Shown here: piece after piece, positions 24,635-35,900 of the stretch
How positions within the stretch are numbered: the first letter of the stretch is position 1
How the letters are laid out: the number at the start of each line of letters is the position of its first letter
Assembly (NCBI GenBank): GCA_023055505.1
Contig: JALIRH010000077.1
Span: 620,001 to 684,000 of the forward strand
DNA from: Callipepla californica brunnescens
Lineage: Eukaryota; Chordata; Aves; Galliformes; Odontophoridae
Length of the DNA stretch: 64,000 nt
Direction: 5' to 3'
Program-made: the position numbers and the translations under genes
The notes under the pieces: model-generated
Told to the model about the DNA's origin: nothing
The model's input: only the letters and a program-made list of their open reading frames with translations
Database searches by the model: none

Positions 24635-24667
<33 letters not shown>

Positions 24668-27607
24668 CAGTCACATCTTGGGCTACAGACAAAACTTGAA
24701 AACCTTTCTTGAGTGAAATCCACAGAGATTTGGAAAACAACAAAATGACAGTATTTTTCTTTTCTTTTTTTCTTTTGCTTTCCTGTTGTCTTTTGTTTAG
24801 AAAGCAACAGTCATTCTATAATTATTTAATGGATATTTTCATTTTTCCTATTCTTCAAACAGCATATTACTTTGGAAGGACAAGAAAAAAATTTCTGAAT
24901 CACATCTTGCAGGCACAAGCAGATACGTCAGTTCAGGTTCCTTTCAAGACCACAATGTGGAGGTCAGCAATGGCACGAGAACTTCCTTTGCTAATGTGTA
25001 CTGGCTTCTTTTATTATTTGATCACCGATAAAATGGAAATATAGTTTTTTTATGAGAAGGTAGTGGGACATTTATCTTTTCAAGGTGACTGTCTCCTACG
25101 TGTCTCACCTGTGTCTTCGTATTTTTCTAGTAGAGATGCACCCGTGGCATTCACCAAGCAGCAAGGAGCCTTGGCTGTGCTCACAATAGGAGAGCCCTTC
25201 TGTGCAGGATGACACTTTGTTCAGCTGCCATAACCTGCAATTAATTCACAGGTCTGCAATGGAGAGCCCAAGAAAGACCATGGGAACCACCAGCTTTCTG
25301 TTGAGTTCAACCTGCCCACTCTGTTGACCTTTTTGTCCTTTGTATATGGCTCTTGCATTTTGAAATTCAGTTTTCCAGCAAGGGAGTTTATCCATGTTAT
25401 TTACTGAGTAATTGGTGTCTAGCCAATTACTTCTCCATGACAGTTTTAATGTTTTGGTGTGGAACGTGAAAATCTTGGTAGCAGTTTTGTTGTACTGAAG
25501 ATAAGGGACCTAACATGGAGCACCAGAAGAAATGTGAGGTCTGAGCATGGCAGACAGCAATGAATCAGACTTTGTTTTAATGCAGAAAAGAAGAGGTGAT
25601 GATTAATTGGGCTTAGTGAAAGTAGGAAAGAAAACCGGCTTCGTGACTCTGAGGTACGTTATGTTTCTTCAAACAGGTATGATTTATGTGAGTGTTTCCA
25701 CTGCAGTGAGGAGGAGGATGGAGAATGTTACAGTCCTGGAGAAATTGCCTATAAAACTAGCCACAGTTTTCCTTTTGCTGCATCTGCTTTCAGACCCTTA
25801 CAGTTAGCTTTGTGAATAGCAAAAACCCAGGTAAGAGCAGTAACTTTTTGAAGAAAATCCACTGGAGGAAAAAAAAAAAAAAGAACAAACTGAATGTATT
25901 TTGAGTTTAAGATGATACTTTTTTTATGTGAGGTCCTATTATTTAAATACATGCATCTGTTATTCTGAATACTGAGAAATGTTTAGCTGGTACTGGCAGA
26001 TAAAGTACTGCCACACATGGGCTGTGCAAAATAGAATAAAGAGTGAATACATTGAAAACAGAATTGTTTTTATTGCACAACAGACTGGACAGCAAAACTG
26101 CCCTGCGTTGGTTGTTTTTGTGCAGTTACTCCCAAACACATATGCTGCTCATTTCCTTGGCATCTAGGGGTTGAAAAAGATTGAGCTATCCATGATGAGC
26201 CTCAAAATCAGCTCTGAGTGAGGAGTTTCTCCTGCAGGATAAAACCTGTCCCAGGTCACAGTGGGGCTCCAGCTCCATCACAAGGAGCCACTGGGATGGT
26301 GAGGGTGAGGGTGGAGCCATAGAGCTTGTGCAAATGGAAAGCAGCAAGAGTGACCAGCTTTTATAAGGAACATTTTCATAGTTCCCTATAGAAGAACACC
26401 GCAGGTGTTAGAAGATATTTTTATCTGTACACTTCAAGCGTTCTCCTCTGGAAGTGAGTCTCTTTGCACTCATTTTGCAGATGATGGGAATGTGAACAAT
26501 TTACTCGTGGTTGGTATGCTGGGTGGCAGCAGGCAGGACTGGAGCCTTCTGTTCTCCAGCTCTGTGGACACCACTCGAAGAGAAGCATTCTCCAGGGCTG
26601 TGCAAGCTATACCTGCAATGCTTTGCTTCTTTTCTTTGCAATTCCTTTGCTAGCTTCTGCTGGTGACATTGTATAGAGTGGTAAACAAAATCACTATCAC
26701 ATTTCAGTCTGACTTCAGTGCTCTCTGTAGCTCTGAAAAGCACTATTGAATACTTAAAAAATTAATATCAGAGCAGCATTAAGGGCTATTATTTTATTTG
26801 ATTTTTTTCCTTGCCCATTGATTTTATTTTTTTTTTCATGCTCCATTAAGAAATCTGTCTCAAGGTAAAGGGAGACATCTATCCATTCCCTTTCACTGCA
26901 TAATGTGTGTCTGGAGCATTAGCATGGTTTTTTGGCAGTCAGGCTCTCCCTGCCTTACTTTGGTCTGCAGTATTTATTATCGATGTCCAGTTCTGGGAAT
27001 GATCAGGCTGCCTTCTGGAAACACAGAGCACGGTAACTCATCTCCCTTGCAGAAACCCTGATCTTTTTGTCCTCTGCTGTGCTCCCATTTCTGCACAACT
27101 CAGCTGTGGTGGAGCAGAGAGGGCTGAACCAAAACTGCAATTTGTCTTTCACCTCCACAGAATTAAAATAATTATTTCGATTTCTATGCTGAAGTCAACG
27201 TTCTGTCTTCTGGAGAGGGATTGCTTGCAGCAGCTGCAGCCAAAAGCATGCTCCTCTGGGGAGAGAGGCTGGAAAAGATGGCTCAGGTTGCCTTAGGTGT
27301 TATGGATATGAAATGAAGAGACCTGCTAGAGTAGTTTCTTACTCTGTGAATGTATGTGCATGGGGCAGAAAAGGAAATACGCATGGGAAAGGGAATGGTG
27401 TTGGGGTTAACTAAAGGACATTTTTACAGAAATTTTAGTGCCTGATTGATCTATGTCTACGTGTTAAACTCTATCCTGGTGAAGTTAAGCAGCTCCTTGC
27501 AGGGACTTTGTGTATCCAGATGCTGAACCGCTTGTGGTTTCCCTTGCCCAGCTTGTTATGAACTCTGGCACGTTTTCAACTGGGGTGACCTATCCTGTCC
27601 AACTTTG
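24291..27607 (+). other. PRKG1 intronic sequence with T32 run
   Basis: No exon recognised. It contains the T32 run at 24636-24667 and an A run near 25869-25882. A 111-codon open frame at 24709-25044 has no recognisable domain and looks like chance. Confidence 0.5.
24636..24667. repeat. Poly-T run (T32)
   Basis: Thirty-two consecutive T followed directly by CAG. It could be the poly(A) tail of a retroposed sequence on the minus strand, or simple slippage; no retrocopy body is recognisable on its right side. Confidence 0.9.
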
Positions 27608-27691
27608 TCTATGGAGCTGCTTTGGCAGGGGATTGGACTAGATGATATCTAGAAGGCCCTTCCAACCCCTACAGCCCTGTGATTCTGTGAT
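27608..27691 (+). mobile_element. CR1 LINE 3'-end fragment
   Basis: The phrases GGCAGGGGATTGGACTAGAT and GGCCCTTCCAACCCCTACAG, then the tail GTGATTCTGTGAT, mark a sense-strand CR1 3' end of about 85 bases. Confidence 0.85.
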
Positions 27692-28509
27692 CAGTGCTAT
27701 CACTACTCCGATGTGAAGGCCTAGATAAAGACATTTTCCACCTTGAGTGTTAGGTTGGATGACCAGTTAGCACGGGAGTCTGTTGGGGGAAACACTTCTG
27801 TCGTTCTTTTGCTAAAGCTGATAGAAATCAAATCTCTTAATTTAAAAGTTTTTAAACAAAATCTAAATAAAACGTGAAAATTGGGGCAGAAAAATCACAT
27901 GAACATAGTGGTTAGCTGTCTGCTTCACTTGTGTCATTAATCTCCCTGAGTCATGTTTCTGCAATCATTTTGCCTAGGCAGCATGTGAAACAGTCTGTTT
28001 GAGCTACTTCTTTCCCACCACGAATATTCCTCTGACCCCATCCTGGGCCTGTGATTCATTAGGAACTGGAAGCAGCAGTTATTTGTGTGGGTGTTGAATT
28101 TACTCATCATGCAATCATTTTCACATTGTGAGGCATAATACGGAGCTGATAAAGTCTGTACATCTGCATTCTGTCTGGGCTTCCGGGCCAAGAAGTCTGC
28201 AGGATGTCGGACTGACAGCATTAGTAAATTTAGTGCATAACTGTGATTTGCAGAAAGAGGCTTTACAATCGCATTTATATTCACTTTTGAACCCTTTTAC
28301 CCTGCCTGAAAGATATCAAATAGCCAAAGAATGAATGAAAGCGAGTTCATTTTTCACAAGTGTTTCTGTTACAAGGCCAGGGAGTCCAGCTGTGATCATG
28401 TAGCCTGACTTGCAGGAGATGGGCCACTAGCCTTTTTGGAAGTTTTGTTCTCTTGAGTGTATTTCTACCTAAATAATAATTATTTCAAGAGCCATCTGCG
28501 CAAACTGTT
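27692..28509 (+). other. PRKG1 intronic sequence
   Basis: Unique sequence with no gene recognised. The part at about 28080-28330 has the balanced, low-repeat look of conserved non-coding DNA, but this cannot be judged without alignment. Confidence 0.45.
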
Positions 28510-28588
28510 GTAGGGAACCTGCTTTAGCAGGGGTTTGGACTTGGTGATCCCTTGAGGTTCCTTCCAACCCCTGCAATTCTGTGGTCTG
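28510..28588 (+). mobile_element. CR1 LINE 3'-end fragment
   Basis: TAGCAGGGGTTTGGACTTGG, then GTTCCTTCCAACCCCTGCAA and TTCTGTGG mark a sense-strand CR1 3' end of about 80 bases. Confidence 0.8.
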
Positions 28589-28619
28589 TTCCATTCTCTT
28601 CTATGGAGACAGAAGGAGA

Positions 28620-28790
28620 GGTTTGGGGTTGGTCAGTCTAGAGAAGAGAAGCCTCCAGAGAGACCTTATTCCAACTTCTAGGATCTGAGCAAGCTGATCT
28701 AGCTGTATACGGCCCTATTTGTTGCAGGGGAGTTGAAAGAGACATTTTTAAAGGATGCCTGGTCCAACTGAAATGATTCTGCGATTCTAG
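28620..28790 (+). mobile_element. Second CR1 LINE fragment, directly behind the first
   Basis: This contains CTAGAGAAGAGAAGCCTCC-type and GAGAGACCTTATTCCAACTT phrases, then GGTCCAACTGAAATGATTCT and the tail GATTCTAG. It lies about 30 bases after the preceding CR1 and in the same orientation. It is a separate copy, since the first already has its own 3' tail. Confidence 0.75.
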
Positions 28791-29887
28791 GAATCTGATT
28801 TTGTCCATACATAGACCATGTCCTACTCTATGTCTTATCTGTTAAGAGTGACCCATAGAGTCATTTCATTTTCCAAGGATTTTCTGTGGACTTGCCAAAT
28901 ACTAAGGAAGATATGACTGTTGAGTTTAATTGCTGTAAATTAAGAGCAATTTGTGCAATTCCAGTGTCTATAACCAGGCTGTGCTTAGGTGGGCAGGAGA
29001 CAATTCTCACTGCCCTGTGATGTCTTGGCAAAGCCATGCTAGTGCTTTGATTTGTGCTATAAAAGCTCTCATTTCTCTCATTTTATGCTAACCCCTTTCT
29101 CCTCTATCTGATACCTGGTGCTGTAAGCAGAGGTGGTCCCAATGTTCTGCTAATGAAACTGTTGAGGTAATGATTTCCCAGGGAGTAGGAAACATTTTCT
29201 AGGCATTACCTTGGTCTAGCTTTCAGCCCCACACCATGCTACTGGGATAATTATGAGCCAATTTCATGTGCTTAGACACTGCTATCACTACAAACAGTCC
29301 TTACCAAGGAAAGGACATGTCATCCTATTGCCTGCTGCTCTTTAAAACCTTCAGGTAGTCTCCTGTGTTTGCCTTTACAAACATAGCTTTCACTTGTATA
29401 CACTCAAAGGTATATTTATTCAGCATAAAGCAATTGTTGTTTTTATCAATCTGATAATGTAAGTTGCACAAAAGTAAATGGTAGGTTACTGATATTCGAG
29501 CAACATGGAGGCTAAACACAGATCTTACTTTTTCAGTATGCTTCTCATTTGAGATCGTCGCATGAACAGCAAGGAGACTTGTAGTGAGAAACAGTGCAGG
29601 CAGTGTGGGACTTGCACTGCAGGAAGCTCTGTCCTTGGCTGAGGCTTTCTTCAAGCAGTGGGACAAGAATTGGAGTGAAAAAAACCTAAATCCAAACATG
29701 TGACCAAAAATATGATGTGGCAGAAGGATGGTGTTCGGGGTTTTGAAGAGCTTTAGAAGTGTATCTCTCGTTCTAAAAATGCCACATCTGAACTTAAAAC
29801 AGTGGCTAAGCAGGAGGTTGTGTCTCCACGCTGCGCTGGGCCCCTGTGTAGGATCTCTTGGGTGGGTGAGCTGCAGGTTGGTGCCAC

Positions 29888-29906
29888 CAGACAGACAGAC
29901 AGACAG
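29888..29906. repeat. (CAGA)n microsatellite
   Basis: Nearly five CAGA units in a row; a short simple repeat. Confidence 0.85.
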
Positions 29907-32900
29907 CCTGCAGAAAGACACAGGAAAGGAAATGCCCACAGTTGCTCCTCCTGGGGCGGCTGGAACACCTAGAATGGGGTATGAAAACCTAAATACTTTC
30001 CCTGAAAGTTTGGTGGAGTACAGCGGGGGTGAGTGCATGGGATACGGCAGTGTATGCGTACGCATGACGTAGTGGAAGTGGTTAAAAACAACCAAAAATA
30101 TAGTGTTTCAGCTGCCAGCAAGCGGAGGGAGGGAGGGAGAAGCTAGAGGGCTGCAGGGACCCCAAACCTTCCAGAATAAGAAATGCTTTCAGCCCTGTGT
30201 CCCCACCCTCTGGTGTTGTAAAAGGACTCATAGAGCAGCAGCCTGCAGCAGCTGGTTTGCATAAGGTAAAGTACACAGTGGGCAGTGCTCCCAGGTGCTG
30301 AGGGTAACCAACCCCCCCCCGGGGAGCTCGAGGATGCAGGCAGAGGGACCAGCAGGGCTGAAGGGCTGCACTGTTCAGACACAGGTATTTATATCTGCCA
30401 AACCCCTGGGTCAGAGCTGCCAAGCTCCCAGACAACCACACGGAATATTTTTTTCCATGGCATTGGGAGGAGCGTGGCTGCTAATGGAGGAGGTGCTGGG
30501 TGGCTGTGATGTACTCCCAGTGCTCCCAGGACAGTGGAGTTTGTAGACCAAGAACAGTGTAGAAAAGGGGGATAAAGCTCTGGGTGGTAATACCAACCTC
30601 TCCTTTCTGGGTGCTCTGAAAACCATGCCACAGCTGTGTGGTTCTCTCTTAGGGAGAAACCAGTGCTCTGAGTGCCACGTTCTGGTTTGTAGGAGAGAAG
30701 ATGTTACATGATAACAGAGAGGTGTTGTCTGCTGGTCTATAGTTTTGTCCCTTGAAGTTCATTGTATCACCAAAGTAAAAGAAATAAAAAAAAAAAGAAA
30801 AAAAAAGGTGCTTGATTTTTTCATACTTCTTTCAACTATTAATCAAGCATCACCTATTAAATCAAGCAGTGGATGTGGGGGGATTTAATGCATGATTCTT
30901 TTGGGGGCTGGGTGCAGCCTCACTGCTTCCCGGCCGTGATCCTGGCTGATCTGATGGCTGGCATGGACTCCAGCAGCTCAGCTGAAAGGCATCAAGGTAT
31001 AAATAATTAATTCCCACTAAATTATTCAAACTGGAAATACAGTACATGAATTTAGCAAGCCGACCAGGATAAGAATGAGTAATTATGTTAATTAACCTAT
31101 AAAGCTTGCAGCTAGCAGGAGTGGCAATTAGTTCGTGTTTTAGGCTGCTTTATGTTTTTAGGGAGAGAAATAAGGTACACTGGTATAAACTGCAGCTACA
31201 GTTATGAGTTAAATGATACGGTTCAAATGATCTATGTGCATAGGACACTTGCCTTTCATCAGCTTTGTGCAGGCTGGCCCTCTTTCCTTTGGGAGTGGAA
31301 GCAGGTACATTTGGTTTTTAAGGCTTTCATTACTGCTCTCTGCACAAACTCTCAGCCATTTCCAACTATTAGTAGCACGGTGCATGAAGTTGTCCCCTAG
31401 ATGCTCCACTTCTGCTTACTTATGCTGTTTCTTTCCTGTGTGTTGCTGAATAGGGAGATTAATAGAGGAAAAAAATCAATTGAAGTATTTTCTTTAAGAT
31501 CCATTAGCATCATGGAAGAAGTGCTAATAGCAGTGTGCAAATTGAACATCTCGTTTTGCAAATACATGTAAGTAACATCACGCCACTCGGTGGGTAACAA
31601 AACCCAAATATACAGTAAAGTGCTTTTCCAGTAAAAATAAAACATCACTTAGTAGTTAAAAAGGAAAAGCGCAGCACTAATTCAAGGCTTTGAGTTCAAC
31701 AAATTAGTGTTAACTGAGATTTTAGAGCTGGAAACAGTCATTATCCAAATGTTCAGCTATGCCTGCTTTACTCTCTCCAGCGGATGAACAGTGCTCAGCC
31801 TCCAGAAAGCAGATTTCTTCTTCCCGAGAAGATTTGAAATAGCTGTGATCTAGGCAGGTAACTGATTTTCACCTTCCGATGGATGTATGCGCTCTTACTT
31901 CTCAAGCACACAAGTGGATACGTTCAGATTCAGTCCTCTTTTTGTGTGTATTTTCTTTTCCCTAAAGGCATCATGCTTAAGTATGTATGTATTGCTCCTT
32001 GTTTAAATGAGGAGGCACCTCCAACCCTGACTCCTTTCCATAACCCTGTTTGGATCTAAAGAAAATTCCCTGAGGACTCCAGTTTTATCTTGCTCCTGTT
32101 TTCTCTAGCAGAATGGACTCTTTTCTCTCAGTGACTTTATAAGAACGTTATTGGAGAGGACATGTTGCAAGTGAAGACTGGTGCAGCTCCTGTTCCCCCT
32201 ACACCTGCCAAATCCAAGGACGTGCTGCAGTGATATTCCAAATCCCACTCAAAATGTAGGAAGAAGGGCAAAAAATGTTTGGGGTGAGCCAGTTGTTGCT
32301 TATTTCTCTGAAAGAGAAGTTTCACAGCTTGTGCTTGGTTGTAGGCTGCGTGTCAGGCAGGTGTCATGGTTTCATGACATGAAACTGTGCACTGTGTGCA
32401 TCTTCAGCTTCGTCTCACGATTGTACTTTGTGGCTTATTTCATGAAGGTATCACAGAGATATTTAGTGGCTTAGCCTCAGGATCTCCCTTCCAGCTTCTT
32501 GAGCTGGGCTAGTCAATGGATTACCTTTACCTACAACATCAGCTGGGACGTGCTGTGACTTTTGGCCGCAATCTGGGCTGACCTTACTTGGCCAACCACA
32601 GAATTCGGTTCTGCGCCGTTTTGGCCTGAGGATAAATTTATTACTGTGAACCACTTAATCTGTTTGGGTTTGATTTCCCTCTTAAAAACATTACCTACCC
32701 TGTCTCCTAAGTGTCCCCTGCAAAATACATAAACGCTCAAAGGGGAAATGCAGCTACTTAAATCTGTCGTTCTAGTTGGGCTCCCATATTGATTCTTTCC
32801 CTATAATTTAGTCTTCTGTTCTTGGCATTTGCTGTTCTGCCGTGCTGTCAATACCAATTCTGTCTGGTAATTGCATTACATTTAAATAAGAGTTTTCCTG

Positions 32901-35900
32901 CAAAGTTTAACTTTCTCTGTACACCCAAGGAGTCTTGGTTTCTTTGAGGTGACAGATCACTAGCAATTGAATGGATAGGTGTATGTGGGTAGTGGTATTA
33001 ACGTGAGTTGTTTTAGTTTAGCTGAGTTTTCTGAATGTTTACTAGAAAACCAATAAGGAAAAGGTTTAGTATTCTGAAAATAATTTTGATATCTAAATAA
33101 ATGAGGCTAGATACAAAATTGTGATACATATTGGGGAAAAAAATCCTTTTTCAAATTGGTCATGTTTAGTGATTACGTTATTCTGCTCATTCTAAGAGAG
33201 ATGCTTAGGTTTATGCATTCTGAATTTATGCACGTGCCCACCATTGTCACACGTTATCACAGCATGTATTGGGTTTTGAGCTGAGGGCCAGGAATTGGTG
33301 TAAATTGATGAGCTCCTTAAAGGCTCACGTATCAGACCTATTAGTAAATCAAATCACTGATTCAAACGTTCAACAAAAATCCACCTTATTTATCTCTTCA
33401 AGGGGAATGCATATGTGGGTAAATGAAACCCATCTAAAATGGGAAGTCTGACCCGCAGAGCTGCTGGGTATAGGGTGCCTGTACCTCAGGAATAGTTAAG
33501 GATTTGCCCATCAGTTAAACTGAATAATGGGGAGAGAAGTCTGTGAGTCTGATTATGCCAAGCATTCACTTTTTTAGAGTTATCATTAAAAACTTGTAGC
33601 ATTAACCGTGTTCTCTTGATGAGAAAGCAATATATCAGCGCAAACTGAAAGCTGAGTTTGATCAATGCACCTGCCCCTGTCTTTTATTATTTTTTTTTAT
33701 ACACACATACATATTTTTGTTTCTCCATTGCCATTCGCTGACTTTTCGTTGCCGGTGACTCACCAGTATAATTTGATGTGAGCTTGCAGGGCAGCAGAGG
33801 GCGGCATTACTCCTCATGTGCTGTGTTCCGAAAAGAAATGAGAAATAAGAAGCAGGGGGAAAAAAAAGAAGAATGTGGAGAATGTTGTGTCTGCCAGAGC
33901 TGCAGGCCATGTAAGGGAACAGAGCAGGGCCAAGTACCCACCGAGCGGGGTGAGGGCATGCGGTGCTACGTCATGCCCAAATCACAGGCTGAAGGCTGTT
34001 GTTGTACTGATAGTCACGGCTTTTACGCCAAAAGAAATAGAAGGAGAAAGAGCAGCTTTTACAAAACAGACATTTGTTTGTCTGCAAAGGGGATTTTTGA
34101 AACTGGTTGTGAGTTTTCATTCCTGTAGCAGAGCAGATGTGCAAAATATGTTGACTGTGCCGCACGGCGGGTTTTTGTGCTGCGTAGTGGTATTGACCCT
34201 TTCCATTCTAACAGCATGAGAAATGTTCACAGCATATCTGAGGGTTTGAAGATGAGTTTGTACACTGAGCTTTGCATGAACAGACTGCATATATTAAGGT
34301 TATTTGGATTAAGCCATGCAAGTCAAAAAATGGGTGATGAAGATTCAATAGAAATTCCTTGTTACAGTGAAGAAGGCTGTAAGAAGTTGGACCAAACCTA
34401 GAATTGCTTCCTGGGGCACAGAGAAGCAGCTCCCAAATGCATGTTGCCTTTGCAACCTCATTGCTTGCAAAGGACTTTTCCTCCCAGATTTGAGGGATCT
34501 CCTATGAGTCAGCATCGTGAAATTTTTGCTTTTCACCACCTGGATCACAAATTAGGAGGCGGTGGAGAAGAGCTGAAGTAGTGAACCTTCCCAGTGTGTT
34601 TCACGGTGGAGAAGAGTTGCAAAAATGAAGCTTCCCAGCATATTTCAACACATGTTTTAGTTCTGTGCAAAACAGAGGGTCAGGATCAAACAGATGGAGT
34701 GAGAAGAGAGCTGGGAGTTCTCGGCTGTTCTAGCCCTGTTGCCCATGGTGTGCACGGTGGTGGTCATGGGGCTGAGCTGATTTGGAATAGGACTCACACA
34801 CAAGAGAAAAGTTCTGCCCATCCCCTGATGTACCCAATGCAACAAGGCAGTCAGTCAAAAGATGTTGGCAATGTGTAGGAAATCAAGCATTGGTGGCCTC
34901 TAATGCTCTGATGAGTAGAGCAATCAGTTTGAGCAAACTGACAGAGAGGATGCTGTGAGCAAAAACATTTTTTTACGCAGTTAGAGAGCCCAACCTGATG
35001 AAGTTTTCCCAAGCATGAATAAGAAATAGCTGTAGAAGTCAGTGAAGCGCTGTAAAACCTTTGTGAAACCCAACGTGAGCCCCTGCTCACAGCTGCCTGG
35101 ATGATTCACAGACATTGCCTTGGTATCCTAATGAGCTGGGTCCTCTGTGGGATACTGCCATTTGTTTGGAGCCGTAAATGACCACGAGCATCAACTTGGA
35201 GCACAAAGCCTTTTTGCAAATGTATTCTGCAAGAGAGGGTTTAGCATTGCTAAGAGTTGTGGACATAAACACTTCCAAATACCTGAATAACAGTCTGGCA
35301 TTTCAGTGAAATATGCCTCATTGCTCAGGAAGTGCTGGTGTCAGAGAAAGACTTCAGAATAAATTCTAGGATGAATCCATTTCTAGAAAGGCAGACAACT
35401 TTGAGTGCAACTTACATTTATTTTTCAGAAACAGCAGTCTGCCCAGTCACATTAAATACAGGTTTAAAATGGTTTGTGTGTCTGTGTGTGTGGTTATTGT
35501 TATAAATACCTGAAACATTCAAATGATACTTTATACTAAGCAGAGGAATTAATTTGATTCCATAGAGACAGCGCGCTTGTTCACAATGCGTTCGTCATAA
35601 AATAGTGATAACGCACTGGCTATTTTCACATTGCTCACAGTGTAATCCATGTTTATTTCTAACCCAATTCTGAATATAAATGAATTGTTTTGTAGGCTGG
35701 ATAGATCAGCACAATGCACCGAGGCAATTACGGCAGGTGACCGGCACAATACTGGTGAGAGGAGATAAGAAACGCTGCTGGGTTGGGAAGGGTGAGGAGA
35801 GGGTCTGCCCAGGGCTGCCAGGGCTTTGCCACTGTTACAGCTGGGAAGCTAAGAAACAGCATCAAAAATCATACTGTAGGAGTGAGCCACTATGGACTAA

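Noticed and set aside
24709..25044. 111-codon frame with a hydrophobic N-terminus resembling a membrane protein
   Set aside because: The hydrophobic part comes from a TTTTCTTTT-rich tract; there is no recognisable family, promoter or splice signal.
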